A DNA stretch of 64,000 nt from Oreohelix idahoensis (GCA_024509875.1 JAMPIV010019091.1:248001-312000), one strand, 5' to 3'. Counted from the stretch's first letter, positions 31,404 to 42,530 are shown. A program made the numbers and translations. Notes: generated by a model from the sequence alone, not told the origin.

Positions 31404-31986
31404 GCCTATAAAATGTTGTATTGGCTACCAAGAATTAGAATTCTTGGGACACACAATATATCAGGGTAATATGACCCCTGATCCTAAGAATTTGGAAAAA
31501 TTGCAGAGAGCACCAAGACCACAAACCAAGAAGGATGTGAGATCCTTTGTCTCACTATGTGGGTTTTATCAAAAATATATCAAAAATATTAACACTGTGT
31601 GTGCTCCTCTGACGGATTTAACTAAGAAAGGCAAGCCAGACAAAATAGAGTGGACGGCAGAATGTGAGCATATTAGAATGTTAAAGCATAAACTCACCAG
31701 TAGACCTATATTAAGACTACCAGATTTGAGTCAGGAATTCGTGGTGAGAATGGATGCTAGTCAAATATACCTGTATGGTACGCATTTTGTGGTCCAAAGT
31801 GATCACCAGCCCCTGGTTTTTCTCGCCCAAGCAAAACATAGTAATGCAAGATTGTTAAGGTGGTCACTTCTCATACAACCTTACTCGTTTACCATTGAAT
31901 ATATTCCTGTATCGCAGAACGTTGGGGCAGATTTCTTAAGTAGGCACCCACCTGCAGGAAACCAGGATACCAGTAAGGCAGAGTGA
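31385..31986 (+). pseudogene. Element 2 RT thumb and internally deleted RNase H
   Basis: CCIGYQELEFLGHTIYQGNM, VRSFVSLCGFYQKYIKNI, then RNase H starting VVRMDAS and jumping straight to YLYGTHFVVQSDHQPLVFL. About 50 residues around the E of RNase H are missing compared with the copy at 24733. It ends NVGADFLSRHPP and a stop close to the 3' LTR, so nothing is coded after RNase H. Confidence 0.9.
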
Positions 31987-32049
31987 ATCTCAATTTGGGG
32001 TAATGCCGTGATTGTAAATCCAGACAGGAAAGCTCCACCAGAATGGTTC

Positions 32050-32071
32050 ACGCTTTTAAATGGGGGAGCTC
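32050..32071 (+). promoter_or_regulatory. Polypurine tract of element 2
   Basis: TTTTAAATGGGGGAGCTC directly before the TGTCGTG of the 3' LTR. Confidence 0.75.
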
Positions 32072-32576
32072 TGTCGTGTTTTGGTCTGTCTTACACCACG
32101 GCCATATTTACCGCACGCAATACTATAGGAAACGGACCGATACAATAACCAATGAAAACGCTCCTTTTTCCTAACACCGGTTTTGGACCATGTTATCCGA
32201 GAGGGAGGGTGCGGTACTATAAAAGTTCTTGAACTTGGCTGATTTTAGGTCACAACTTTTTAAAACACAAGCTGAACAGAAGAGAGCGGCAAAACGTGTG
32301 CTGTCAAATACTTTGCCATTGTATCTGCATAGCAGACCTAGATACCTCTTAACAGCCTGTTACAGCTTATGTGTATTGTTTGAGGGTAAGAAAGAATATA
32401 TATATGTATATAATTATGTAATTTTCCTGTGATTAATCCACTTGTGTGTTATGAAGTGTGTTGAATGTGTTAAGAAAAAAAAAATTACAGAACGAGTGTG
32501 TTGCCGGCTTGAACGCAAGCATGTGTTAACTTTTAGAGACGAAAGCCAGCATTGGGAAATGTGTAGAATAAATGAG
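32072..32576 (+). repeat. 3' LTR of element 2, segment 1
   Basis: Matches 19977-20075, 21758-22217 without the insertions. Ends at ATGAG (32572-32576), the TSD of element 3. Confidence 0.92.
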
Positions 32577-35175
32577 TGTCACGTAGACATTTATGATCTA
32601 TAAATTGCCTATATTTTCCTCTTCTTTTCTTTCACCCGTATCCTCTATTTTTATTATCGCTCTTATCCTTTTTCCTGTGTTTTTTCGCACTCGTTCGTTT
32701 GCGACTATATACATTACTATTTTTCCAATTTTCAATTTCGCAAGTTTCGTTTCTCATTTAGAAACGCATTTCATTGCTGATAAAACGAGTAACTTGATTA
32801 CGTAGATGTCATTCGCGCAGTTTGACGAGAGGTGCGATTATGGTTCATACTCAGACGTAGGACCAGACGATTTGGCGTGTGAATGCATTCGGTCAATCGC
32901 GGCAGATTGACGAAATACACTGTGAATATTCGTTTTCGCCAGACATATAGGCGACAAATTTGTCTGCATTTTCACCTGCCACAACGAGTGGTGTCGGCTG
33001 AACGCTCAGAAAGGCGCGATAAATGACGTCTCCTTGGCGCAGTTTGAGACATTTTTGTCTGGAAATCCCACCTGACACGACCCTCATTGTGGGCCCTGCC
33101 GGGGCATTGGAGACTAGCCGTCTGAGATTCGCAACTGACACGCGCCCTCTCGGTCAGAAAGTGGCAGTTTATGACAGTTACGTAAGTGTTATAGACGGAA
33201 AGGGGGATTATTTCAGTTTGGCGAAATTAACGTTTACCTCTTTGTCTGGTAATAGATATAACCAGAGTCTGCACTAGATTTTCATTCTCGCTCCTAAATT
33301 CGCAGTAGACAGGTTGCTCGGAACAGCATAAGCTGTATAGCGAAGTTTCTCAGTTTGTTTCGACAATTTGTCGAACTTCTAGACTTCCATAAATATAAGC
33401 ATATAATTCTTAAGTTGTGCGACTACCTGTAGTTCTGTGTGAGGTAAATATTATATATATTATATTCTAGTATTTTTCTAAGTGTTAAAGTTTAAATCGC
33501 TTAATTTATTTCACTAGTTAGATTTGGTGCAGAGAGGAAAATTTATATAGTCTGTATTATTTTTCTAGTGACGTGTTTCAGTGGAAAGCAGAATAAATTA
33601 TAATTTCTAGCTTAAACCACAATGTAGCTATAATGAATTAAATTTTACTGCTAAATAATCAGACGAAGAAGAAATTATTTTCTAAACTAACTTATAATGC
33701 TAGAAGCCTCATGAGGGTTGACGGAATACGCACGTATTCATGAGGACTGATGATTTTTTAAATATAACTTACTTCACGGGACGCGTTAAATGATAAGTCA
33801 AGCGGTACGCTTGCAGTTTAAAAATGTAAGTTATATTGAGTACATAATATGTAAAATATTTCATATGTATTTTTCTTTATTCAGTGAATACTGTGGTACC
33901 CAAACTTTGCCAGCGTTCTAGTACGTGAACATTATCTGTAAAGAACTTAAGCACTTTTATTACCTGAACTATAACAGTTAAATGAAGAAAAAGGCCTTCG
34001 CGCCAGAATTAATTCTTCCAGAATAACACTTAAGTACAGATCAGCCCGCTGTGTCAAGCAAAATATCAGTACATCCCGACAGAGTTTTGACTAGTATTGT
34101 GGTGACCAAATATAGTACCTTCCTGAAAGTAGACACCGATCTGACATTCCTTAATTCTCGAAACCTAAGCTAGTGACACTGTGCTCTGCTAACTTTCGTG
34201 CCTGGACAAATTTTATGTGACTTAACAGATATCCGAAAAATAAGAACACCCAAGGAATCGTTCCCTGAGACAGAGAAATTCAGTACGTCTTGTTGGAACT
34301 GGGGATTTCTCGGTCGAGACTGCATTTACGGGTCTGTGTGAAGTTCCTAGAATTTATTATGTTCCCAGAGGCAGCGATCAAAGCTGTAAGTATAAATGTG
34401 CACAAGTGGCCACGGTTGAATGAATAAGAGGGAACGCAGGTCTGAGTGTTATTTTACCGTTGTAATTTTGGCACCTATTTGCTGTCATAACTTTCTTCAT
34501 GCAAGTTTGTTTTTTTTGTGCTAACAATATTTTCCCTTAAACTAGATTATAGTATCAGGTCTGTTCATACCTTAAACGGGGAAAACTCTTAGACTCAATC
34601 ATATGTATCTGGGACTCTCTTTGTGTTATCATCTTTCTCCTAACGGGACTGTGGGCTATCCATCGTGGGAAGATCATAACGGTGGGTCTATCAGTTCTTG
34701 TAGCATTCCTTGATTTGTTTATGACTTTGTGTATATGCTTTTTTTGATGAAATTTTACATGTTGTGACGTAAGTTTACTCTGATAAATAAACTTAACAAT
34801 AAATTAAGCAGCATGTTGGTCATCTCGTTCTAAATATCTATATAATCATTTGTTATAGTTTCCCACGTCTGTGTGTCTACCTGTCGTCACTTGAATGTGC
34901 GTGCACGTGAGTGGATATAGATATATTTAATGTATATGTGTTAGACTGTTTGACTACTTTAGATCTGTCGTAGAAGATAGGTGAGAGAGAGAGAGGGAGA
35001 GAGAGAGAGAGAGAGGAGATTTCCCGCTCTCCGAGACAGCCTCTATCACTATTCCTCCACCTCACTCGTGGAAATCTATTTTGTATTTCTATCTCACACT
35101 GTGACTATCACTCATTCCAACCTATTCAGAAGGGACCAACCCAAGTCTTAATTCTCCTAACAAAAATCTATGACA
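32577..35175 (+). repeat. 5' LTR of element 3
   Basis: About 2.6 kb, very long for an LTR. Short open frames inside (for example 33023-33277) are not recognised. Contains (GA)n at about 34982-35014. Confidence 0.93.
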
Positions 35176-35946
35176 AATGTGGTCTCGTCCGAAGGATTTT
35201 TGAACCTAGAATAGGAAGACGAGTACGACAAATGTGGGCTCGTTTCCGGTTTTTGAACATAGAATAGGAAGACGAGACGACAAATATCAGCTCGTCTGAG
35301 ATTTTTCTTTATTCTGATATTGAGTAAGAGTGTGATGTCTTGTGAGTTTTGTATTTTTAAAAAATAATTTATCCCCTGGGCGTGCTGACCACACGGCTAA
35401 TAATTGTTTTCCACAGCATTATTAAGCATTATACATTTGGTTTACTTGTATTTTGTCGGAATATATGTTAATTACTGATTTTGTAATACTTAACACTGGT
35501 AAAGTTTTGTGAGTGTATAACATTCACAGGGGTTCTGAAGAAGTAGGTGTTTGAGCTAAGCTAAGGAGCGCGATCAGACTATACGTCCTGTTATTGCCTC
35601 CCTTACCCTAACTATCTTCAATGGTGAACTTATAGTGGATTTAAAAAAAAAAAAAATTAAGGGATTTTTTTTCTCCTTAAAATTCTTTTGCAAAATTCTT
35701 TTGCTTCCACTGTAGCAACTTATTTTTCAGTGAGTAATCTTAACAACCATTTATTTGGCGTTGTCGTCTGCATTAGATGCTTTATTGCCGATTAATAGCA
35801 GCGATACTTAGATACTATTAATTTTGGAGGAGGTATCCCAGGTTATAAGTATATCATCTTTTGTTTTGTATTTTCTCGTAAGTGGTAGTAACCGTTATAT
35901 CCTTTTCCTTATCTCTTTCTCGTCTACTCTCAGTCAGTTAATTACT
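35176..35946 (+). other. Leader of element 3 with tandem 52-bp repeats
   Basis: The first 150 bases hold nearly three copies of a 52-54-bp unit (GACAAATGTGGTCTCGT ... ATAGAATAGGAAGACGAG). The primer site should lie here but is not clear. The remainder to the gag ATG at 35947 has no feature. Confidence 0.7.
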
Positions 35947-36474
35947 ATGGCCGAGAGGGCAAAGCTTAGGCAACTTCTCAGGGACGAAGCGAGAGAAGAA
36001 GGTTTGGACGGAGAAGAAGCGAAAGCTTTTGTCAGGGACGAACTTGACAGATATGATGCGGAGCGGAAAGCAGCGGAAGCGAAGGAGAAAGAAGCCGCAG
36101 ATAGAGAACAGAAGAAGATGGATGAGGAAATGGAAATCCGCAGGATGCAGCATGAGGAAAGAGAGAAGGAGAGACAGCGTGAGGAAAGAGAAAAGGAGAG
36201 ACAGCATGAGGAAAGAGAGAAGGAGAGGGAGGAAAGAGATAAAGAGAGACAGCATGAGTTGGCACTTAAAGCTCTAGAATTCCAAAGTCGTGGTGCTGCC
36301 TCTACCTCCAGCAATGGAGAGTCTTCTCCTCATTCTTCCTTAACTGATCCTTCTAACACTCAATCTCTTCAACTCACTGCTATGTCCTTTGCTCTTGAAT
36401 CTTTCCCTTGTCCTTATGAGAAGATTGACACATGGCTAGAAAAATTGAGAAAATTGCAACCCTGTACGGTTTAG
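35947..36474 (+). pseudogene. Element 3 Gag N-terminal coiled coil
   Basis: MAERAKLRQLLRDEAREEG, then a long charged helix with REEREKERQ-type repeats (residues 40-110), then a Ser/Thr-rich linker. It matches the layout of element 2 Gag. A one-base break near 36440 moves the capsid into the next frame. An upstream in-frame extension to 35824 lacks an ATG. Confidence 0.85.
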
Positions 36475-37883
36475 AGAGGTCGCGTTGGAACATGAAGCTT
36501 TCTCAGGCGCTGAAAAGCAGTGCGTATGATGTTTACGCCAAACTGGAAAGCAGCCAACAAGACAACTGTGATGTGTTGAAGAAAGCGTTACTGGAGCGCT
36601 TTGAAATGAATGCTCTCAAATTTCTGCAACTGTTTCGCATCAGCAGGAAAGAGAGCTCTGAAACTTTTCAACAGTTCTCGTCTCGTTTGAAGGGATACCT
36701 AACAAAGTGCCTTGAGCTTTCACAGCTCCCCTCTACCTATGAAGGTCTGGAGGAATTTGTTCTTACCGAACAAATAAAGAACACTTTGTCTGCTGATACC
36801 CGGAGATTCCTAGCCGAGCAGGGGGCAGAAAAGCTTGAAGACATCTTAGAAAAGTCTGAGCGATATCACAATGCGCTCGCTGAACTACCGGCCACGAAAC
36901 GTAAACCGACAGAACAGCATTTTCGGAAAAATAATCTAGACCAGTCTTCTCATATTCCTCATGTTTCTAACCAAAATAACCACAGAGAAACTGGACCTCA
37001 AAACCCCCCTCCTGAAAAATCCAAGTTCTACAAAAACAAGTACCCCAACCACAGTAAGCAGTCTGATCAACCCGACCGCCCTTCATGGCAGCGTGGCCAG
37101 AAAGGTCAAGGTGGCAAAGGGAAAACCCCTGAGCACGGGACTAATGATCAGGGTGAGCACACCGAGCCAAAACGCATCGGATGCTTGCTAACAGTCTCGC
37201 AAGGCGGAATTATTGACAGTGATTCCCAACCTGTTGGGGATACACCCTCAACGCGAGGTACTGTTACTTTGAATGGTTCTCAAAGTCTTTGTTTATTTGA
37301 CACGAGGCTTTCTTATGATTGCATTATTGCCAGAAACCTGGTTAAATCCGGTCAAGAGACAGCAGAGACCGTCAAACTTTGTGGAGTTTCTAAGAGTGAT
37401 GCACCTACAGCGCTTCCCATCGCATTGGTGGAGATACACTCAGATTTTGTCAGAAGCGTGATCAAAGCGGCTGTTATGGATGACCCCATCTACCCAGTCA
37501 TACTTGGCGGGAGATACCTGTGTATTGGGAAACCGGAAGAGCCGATTGTGGCAGCAGTAACTACAAGAGGGCAAACTATGAAAGAACGGGAGCCTGCGCC
37601 TAATTTGTTACCCATGGAACTTAAAGAAGCGCAATACAAGGACCCTACTTTGGCACCCTGCTTTAGGAAACTGCCCATGGCTAAGGAACCCAGACAGTAC
37701 GGGGACATTTTTTCTAAGGATGGCGTACTTTATCGCAGAACGGGCAAGCATGACCAAGGTTACAACCAGCTCCTAGTACCGAAACAGTACAGAAGCCAAA
37801 TCCTAGAAATGAGGCACTCTCTTCCCTTCAACGGACATATGGGACAGAACGCCACAAAACAACGGATAACCACTCATTACTAG
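36432..37883 (+). CDS. Element 3 Gag capsid, protease and integrase zinc module
   Basis: A 483-residue frame. The SCAN-like capsid covers residues 1-155 (LKKALLERFEMNALKF, SSETFQQFSSRLKGYLTK, EFVLTEQIKNTLSADTRRFL). A basic, Pro/Gln-rich linker follows, with no clear Cys knuckle. The protease is near residue 290, but its catalytic triplet reads DTR (CLFDTRLSYDC) in place of DTG, which should inactivate it. The integrase zinc module begins in GYNQLLVPKQYR and HSLPFNGHMG. The frame stops at a TAG (37881) exactly where the sister element has a sense codon before WPG; integrase continues beyond in the same frame. Confidence 0.9.
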   Translation: MARKIEKIATLYGLERSRWNMKLSQALKSSAYDVYAKLESSQQDNCDVLKKALLERFEMNALKFLQLFRISRKESSETFQQFSSRLKGYLTKCLELSQLPSTYEGLEEFVLTEQIKNTLSADTRRFLAEQGAEKLEDILEKSERYHNALAELPATKRKPTEQHFRKNNLDQSSHIPHVSNQNNHRETGPQNPPPEKSKFYKNKYPNHSKQSDQPDRPSWQRGQKGQGGKGKTPEHGTNDQGEHTEPKRIGCLLTVSQGGIIDSDSQPVGDTPSTRGTVTLNGSQSLCLFDTRLSYDCIIARNLVKSGQETAETVKLCGVSKSDAPTALPIALVEIHSDFVRSVIKAAVMDDPIYPVILGGRYLCIGKPEEPIVAAVTTRGQTMKEREPAPNLLPMELKEAQYKDPTLAPCFRKLPMAKEPRQYGDIFSKDGVLYRRTGKHDQGYNQLLVPKQYRSQILEMRHSLPFNGHMGQNATKQRITTHY

Positions 37884-38765
37884 TGGCCAGGAGTAAATAC
37901 TGATATTATCAGATATGTCAAATCCTGTGCCCAGTGCCAACGTGTGCCACCCAAGCAGCGGGCACCCCCAGTCTCTTTGGGTGAAATGCCAATAGTGGGA
38001 ACACCATTCGAACGGGTTGTGATCGACATTTTAGGACCCTTAGAAAGGACTAAAAGAAGGAACAGGTTTATCCTGACCTTAGTCGATACATGCACTTTAT
38101 GGGCAGAAGCTATCCCGCTAACATGCGCAGATGCCAAGCATGTCGCAGAAGCCCTCGTGCAGATTTTCACTCGGTTGGGATTCCCTCAGCAAGTGCTGAC
38201 GGATAACGGATCTCCATACCGAAACCTGTTGATGGATGAGATCGTCAAGATCTTGAGGGACCAGCACATCTACACTAAGCCTTATACTCTGGCCAGAAAT
38301 GGGCTAGTAGAACGTGTTAACGGAAACCTCAACATGATGTTAAGTAGACTGGCGCAAGTGAAACCTGAAGATTGGGATTGTTGCATTCCGGCAGCTTTAT
38401 TTGGCTACAGAGAATCTCCTCATACTTCCACAGGATTTCCGCCAGCTACGCTTTTATTCGGCAGACCCATTAAGGGGCCGCTTGAAGTCTTACTTTGGTC
38501 GCTGGCAAACCAGAAGGCTGATGAGACAGTTGTCTCAGCCAGTAAATACGTATTGGAGTTAAAGGAAAGGTTGAAACTAGGATGGGACCTAGCAACGACT
38601 AACTTTAAGCGGGCACGCACAAAGCACGCTAACCGATACAGGAAAGTCGCGAAAGAGAGAGAATTGGAAGCAGGAGAGAAAGTTTTGGTGTTACTCCCTA
38701 CCGAGAACAACCAACTGATGATCGGATGGCAAGGGCCGTTTACCGTCCTGAAAAAAGATTTCTAA
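37884..38765 (+). CDS. Element 3 integrase catalytic core and C-terminus
   Basis: The frame is open after the TAG: WPGVNTDIIRYVKSCAQCQ completes the zinc module. The core has D in ERVVIDILGPL, D in LTDNGSPYRN and E in RNGLVERVNG, with exactly 35 residues between the last two. The C-terminus holds GEKVLVLLPTENNQLMIG and WQGPFTVL (GPY/F). An extra A in the AAAAAA run at about 38751 breaks the frame. The ATG at 37944 is only the first in this segment. The core itself looks undamaged, unlike that of element 2. Confidence 0.93.
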   Translation, partial: WPGVNTDIIRYVKSCAQCQRVPPKQRAPPVSLGEMPIVGTPFERVVIDILGPLERTKRRNRFILTLVDTCTLWAEAIPLTCADAKHVAEALVQIFTRLGFPQQVLTDNGSPYRNLLMDEIVKILRDQHIYTKPYTLARNGLVERVNGNLNMMLSRLAQVKPEDWDCCIPAALFGYRESPHTSTGFPPATLLFGRPIKGPLEVLLWSLANQKADETVVSASKYVLELKERLKLGWDLATTNFKRARTKHANRYRKVAKERELEAGEKVLVLLPTENNQLMIGWQGPFTVLKKDF

Positions 38766-39108
38766 GGCTAACTACCAGATCTCTATTCAAGGAAAGGAGA
38801 AGGTTTTCCATTTAAATCTCTTAAAGAGATACTTGGAAAGACCAGTGCCGACCTCCGACCATCTCCTGACGATCGTCAAAACTGACGAAGATGACGATAG
38901 GAGCAGGGAAACTCCACTGCACACACACGAAATCTTTGAAAAATGTCAGAAGCGGCGACGCTCTTTCAAGCGCGCATGGGAGACATTCCAGAGGAAGGAA
39001 ACTTTGGGAGTAGACTTGAGTAGGAATTGGACAGAGATGGAGGGGGGAGATGAGATGGAAGAAGACAGACACCCTGAAGCTACGGATATAAGAAATTTAT
39101 TTCCATAA
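38766..39108 (+). pseudogene. Element 3 integrase tail
   Basis: Continues as KVFHLNLLKRYLERPVPTSD, then a charged tail ending TDIRNLFP and a stop at 39106-39108. In element 2 the same KVYQVNLLKKYHDRK leads on to RT; here no RT motif follows, and the 3' LTR starts 42 bases after the stop. Confidence 0.85.
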
Positions 39109-39133
39109 CGTAGACATGGAGTTCTTCCATATC

Positions 39134-39150
39134 TTAAAGGGGGGACGTTC
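39134..39150 (+). promoter_or_regulatory. Polypurine tract of element 3
   Basis: AAAGGGGGGACGTTC directly before TGTCACGTAG of the 3' LTR. Confidence 0.8.
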
Positions 39151-41580
39151 TGTCACGTAGACATTTATGATCTATAAATTGCCTATATTTATTTTCCTCT
39201 TCTTTTCTTTCACCCGTATCCTCTATTTTATTATCGCTCTTATCCTTTTTCCTGTGTTTTTTCGCACTCGTTCGTTTGCGACTATATACATTACTATTTT
39301 TTCCCATTCTCACTTTCGCAAGTTTCGTTTCTCATTTAGAAACGCATTTCATTGCTGATAAAACGAGTAACTTGATTACGTAGATGTCATTCGCGCAGTT
39401 TGACGAGAGGTGCGATTATGGTTCATACTCAGACGTAGGACCAGACGATTTGGCGTGTGAATGCATTCGGTCAATCGCGGCAGATTGACGAAATACACTG
39501 TGAATATTCGTTTTCGCCAGACATAAAGGCGACAAATTTGTCTGCATTTTCACCTGCCACAACGAGTGGAGTCGGCTGTACGCTCAGAAAGGCGCGATAA
39601 ATGACGTCTCCTTGGCGCAGTTTGAGACATTTTGTCTGGAAATCCCACCTGACACGACCCTCATTGTGTGACATGGTCAGCGTGAAGTGTGAAAACTGCC
39701 GGGGCATTAGAGACTAGCCGTCTGAGATTCGCAACTGACACGCGCCCTCTCGGTCAGAAAGTGGCAGTTTATGACAGTTACGTAAGTGTTATAGACGGAA
39801 AGGGGGATTATTTCAGTTTGGCGAAATTAACGTTTACCTCTTTGTCTGGTAATAGATATAACCAGAGTCTGCACTAGATTTTCATTCTCGCTCCTAAATT
39901 CGCAGTAGACAGGTTGCTCGGAACAGTAAAAGCTGTATAGCGAAGTTTCTCAGTTTGTTTCGACAATTTGTCGAACTTCTAGACTTCCATAAATATAAGC
40001 ATATAATTCTTAAGTTGTGCGACTACCTGTAGTTCTGTGTGAGGTAAATATTATGTATATTATATTCTAGTATTTTGTGAAGTGTTAAAGTGTTAAATCG
40101 CTTAATTTATTTCACTAGTTAGATTTGGTGCAGAGAGGAAAATTTATATAGTCTGTATTATTTTTGTAGTGACGTGTTTTAGTGGAAAGCAGAATAAATT
40201 ATAATTTCTTGCTTAAACAACAATGTAGCTATAATGAATTAAATTTTACTGCTAAATAATCAGACGAAGAAGAAATTATTTTCTAAACTAACTTATAATG
40301 CTAGAAGCCTCATGAGGGTTGACAGAATACGCACGTATTCATGAGGATTGATGATTTTTTTAAATATAACTTACTTCACGGGACGCGTTAAATGATAAGT
40401 CAAGCGGTACGCTTGCAGTTTAAAAATGTAAGTTATATTGAGTACATAATATGTAAAATATTTCATATGTATTTTTCTTTATTCAGTGAATACTGTGGTA
40501 CCCAAACTTTGCCAGCGTTCTAGTACGTGAACATTATCTGTAAAGAACTTAAGCACTTTTATTACCTGAACTATAACAGTTAAATGAAGAAAAAGGCCTT
40601 CGCACAAGAATTAATTCTTCCAGAATAACACTTAAGTACAGATCAGCCCACTGTGTCAAGCAAAATATCAGTACATCCCGACAGAGTTTTGACTAGTATT
40701 GTGGTGACCAAATATAGTACCTTCCTGAAAGTAGACACCGATCTGACATTCCTTAATTCTCGAAACCTAAGCTAGTGACACTGTGCTCTGCTAACTTTCG
40801 TGCCTGGACAAATTTTATGTGACTTAACAGACATCCGAAAAATAAGAACACCCAAGGAATCGTTCCCTGAGACAGAGAAATTCAGTACGTCTTGTTGGAA
40901 CTGGGGATTTCTTGGTCGAGACTGCATTTACGGGTCTATGTGAAGGTCCTAGAATTTATTATGTTCCCAGAGGCAGCGATCAAAGCTGTAAGTATAAATG
41001 TGCACAAGTGGCCACGGTTGAATGAATAAGAGGGAACGCAGGTCTGAGTGTTATTTTACCGTTGTAATTTTGGCACCTATTTGCTGTCATAACTTTCTTC
41101 ATGCAAGTTTGTTTTTTTGTGCTAACAATATTTTCCCTTAAACTAGATTATAGTATCAGGTCTGTTCATACCTTAAACGGGGAAAACTCTTAGACTCAAT
41201 CATATGTATCTGGGACTCTCTTTGTGTTATCATCTTTCTCCTAACGGGACTGTGGGCTATCCATCGTGGGAAGATCATAACGGTGGGTCTATCAGTTCTT
41301 GTAGCATTCCTTGATTTGTTTATGACTTTGTGTATATGCTTTTTTTGATGAAATTTTACATGTTGTGACGTAAGTTTACTCTGATAAATAAACTTAACAA
41401 TAAATTAAGCAGCATGTTGGTCAGCTCGTTCTAAATATCTATATAATCATTTGTTATAGTTTCCCACGTCTGTGTGTCTACCTGTCGTCACTTGAATGTG
41501 CGTGCACGTGAGTGGATATAGATATATTTAATGTATATGTGTTAGACTGTCTGACTACTTTAGATCTGTCGTAGAAGATA

Positions 41581-41619
<39 letters not shown>

Positions 41620-41778
41620 AGATTTCCCGCTCTCAGAGACAGCCTCTATCACTATTCCACCACCTCACTCGTGGAAATCTATTTTGTATTTCTATCTCAC
41701 ACTGTGACTATCACTCATTCCAACCTATTCAGAAGAGACCAACCCAAGTCTTAATTCTCCTATCAAAAATCTACGACA
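39151..41778 (+). repeat. 3' LTR of element 3
   Basis: Near-identical to 32577-35175. (GA)n at about 41584-41618. Followed by TSD ATGAG. Confidence 0.95.
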
Positions 41779-41877
41779 ATGAGAATGATGGCAAAAATAC
41801 GACTGTAAGTTTAATAATGCATTTGAAGGAGTATTTCATAAAGGAAAAACACACTGATCAGGAACATAAGAAAGGAT
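41779..41877 (+). repeat. 3' LTR of element 2, segment 2
   Basis: Continues the LTR interrupted at 32576. Spans the empty site for the Chapaev element (GATCAGGAACAT at 41857) and ends in the SINE-A TSD. Confidence 0.88.
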
Positions 41878-42184
41878 CTTCTTCTTCCTCGTTCGTCCTG
41901 AAAAGGACGGTGGTTGCGTTGTGTCTCTTTACGCCTAAGCTGTGATATCTGCACCTTTCGGTCGACACATCCGACTTCAGCACGGCATTTTTTAGGGACC
42001 GGGTGTGCCTTCCCACTGCGATCCGCACTCGCTCAGCCAGACTGCACTGCTGCAGACTGTTTCCAGGACCACCACGTGGAGGTGGAGTGCGGTATTGACC
42101 AACTCTGGTTCGCTGGTCCTGATGCAAGCAGTACAGCTATGGGTCGCTGACTGCATTCACTATTGCTGCATCTTGGGGTTCCAA
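41878..42184 (-). repeat. SINE-A, full-length copy 2
   Basis: 307 bp, flanked by the 12-bp TSD ATAAGAAAGGAT (41866-41877, 42185-42196). Minus-strand orientation with an (AAG)n-type tail (CTTCTTCTTCCTCG on the plus strand). Closely similar to 4099-4402. The LTR at 26466 shows the empty site. Confidence 0.9.
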
Positions 42185-42196
42185 ATAAGAAAGGAT

Positions 42197-42530
42197 GACA
42201 GGATTTGTTAACATGTATTAATCAATGTGTCACTTAGTAGTTTGTATTAAACCAAATCATGGTATGGAAGCAGATCATGGACAAAAGGATCTAACGTAGG
42301 ATTTATAAGGAAAGTGTAATCACATTGAACTGGCTGGGAGTGGTACTGATGAAAATTGTCCTGTGCAACTGTTAGCACAATGTCTGACACTGTTTGTTAC
42401 GTCCATTGTGTGTGTGGATAGAATAGTGCTGGACCATACAAGGGTTGTGATTATTTGTATTACAGGTTTTATCCTGCAACTACCAAGAGTGTACGAGACA
42501 TCCACTTCTGTGGGACTCTGTGGTGCAAAA
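42197..42530 (+). repeat. 3' LTR of element 2, segment 3
   Basis: Matches 26478-26813 and ends at GTGGTGCAAAA. What follows is not the LINE-R sequence seen left of 19977, so the outer right boundary may be rearranged. Confidence 0.82.

Larger units (their letters stand above)
32577..41778 (+). mobile_element. Gmr1-like element 3, 2.6-kb LTRs, no RT or RNase H
   Basis: LTRs at 32577-35175 and 39151-41778 begin TGTCACGTAG and end TCTAYGACA. They differ by scattered substitutions, a 23-bp indel near 33095/39670 and a (GA)n length change. TSD ATGAG at 32572-32576 and 41779-41783; the sibling LTR at 22213 shows the unoccupied site. The 4-kb internal part codes Gag, protease and integrase and then stops at the 3' LTR. 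It cannot be autonomous. Confidence 0.95.
19977..42530 (+). mobile_element. Gmr1-like Ty3/Gypsy element 2, heavily invaded
   Basis: A 5' LTR beginning TGTCGTGTTTTGG at 19977 and a 3' LTR beginning identically at 32072 (after a TTTTAAATGGGGGAGCTC polypurine tract) flank gag-PR-IN-RT-RH between 27860 and 31986. Each LTR is about 0.93 kb once insertions are removed. Integrase remnants precede RT, the order of Gmr1-like elements and unlike ordinary Gypsy. Insertions: LINE-B, a SINE-B fragment and Chapaev in the 5' LTR; element 3 and SINE-A in the 3' LTR. The outer TSD is not clear: CGTAA on the left has no match after 42530. Confidence 0.88.

Noticed and set aside
33023..33277. Gene within the LTR of element 3
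   Set aside because: The frame differs between the two LTRs after an indel, has no recognised motif, and a minus-strand frame of similar length overlaps it.
36032..36314. Minus-strand Ser/Leu-rich frames opposite element 3 Gag
   Set aside because: They mirror the charged coiled-coil repeats and have no independent support.
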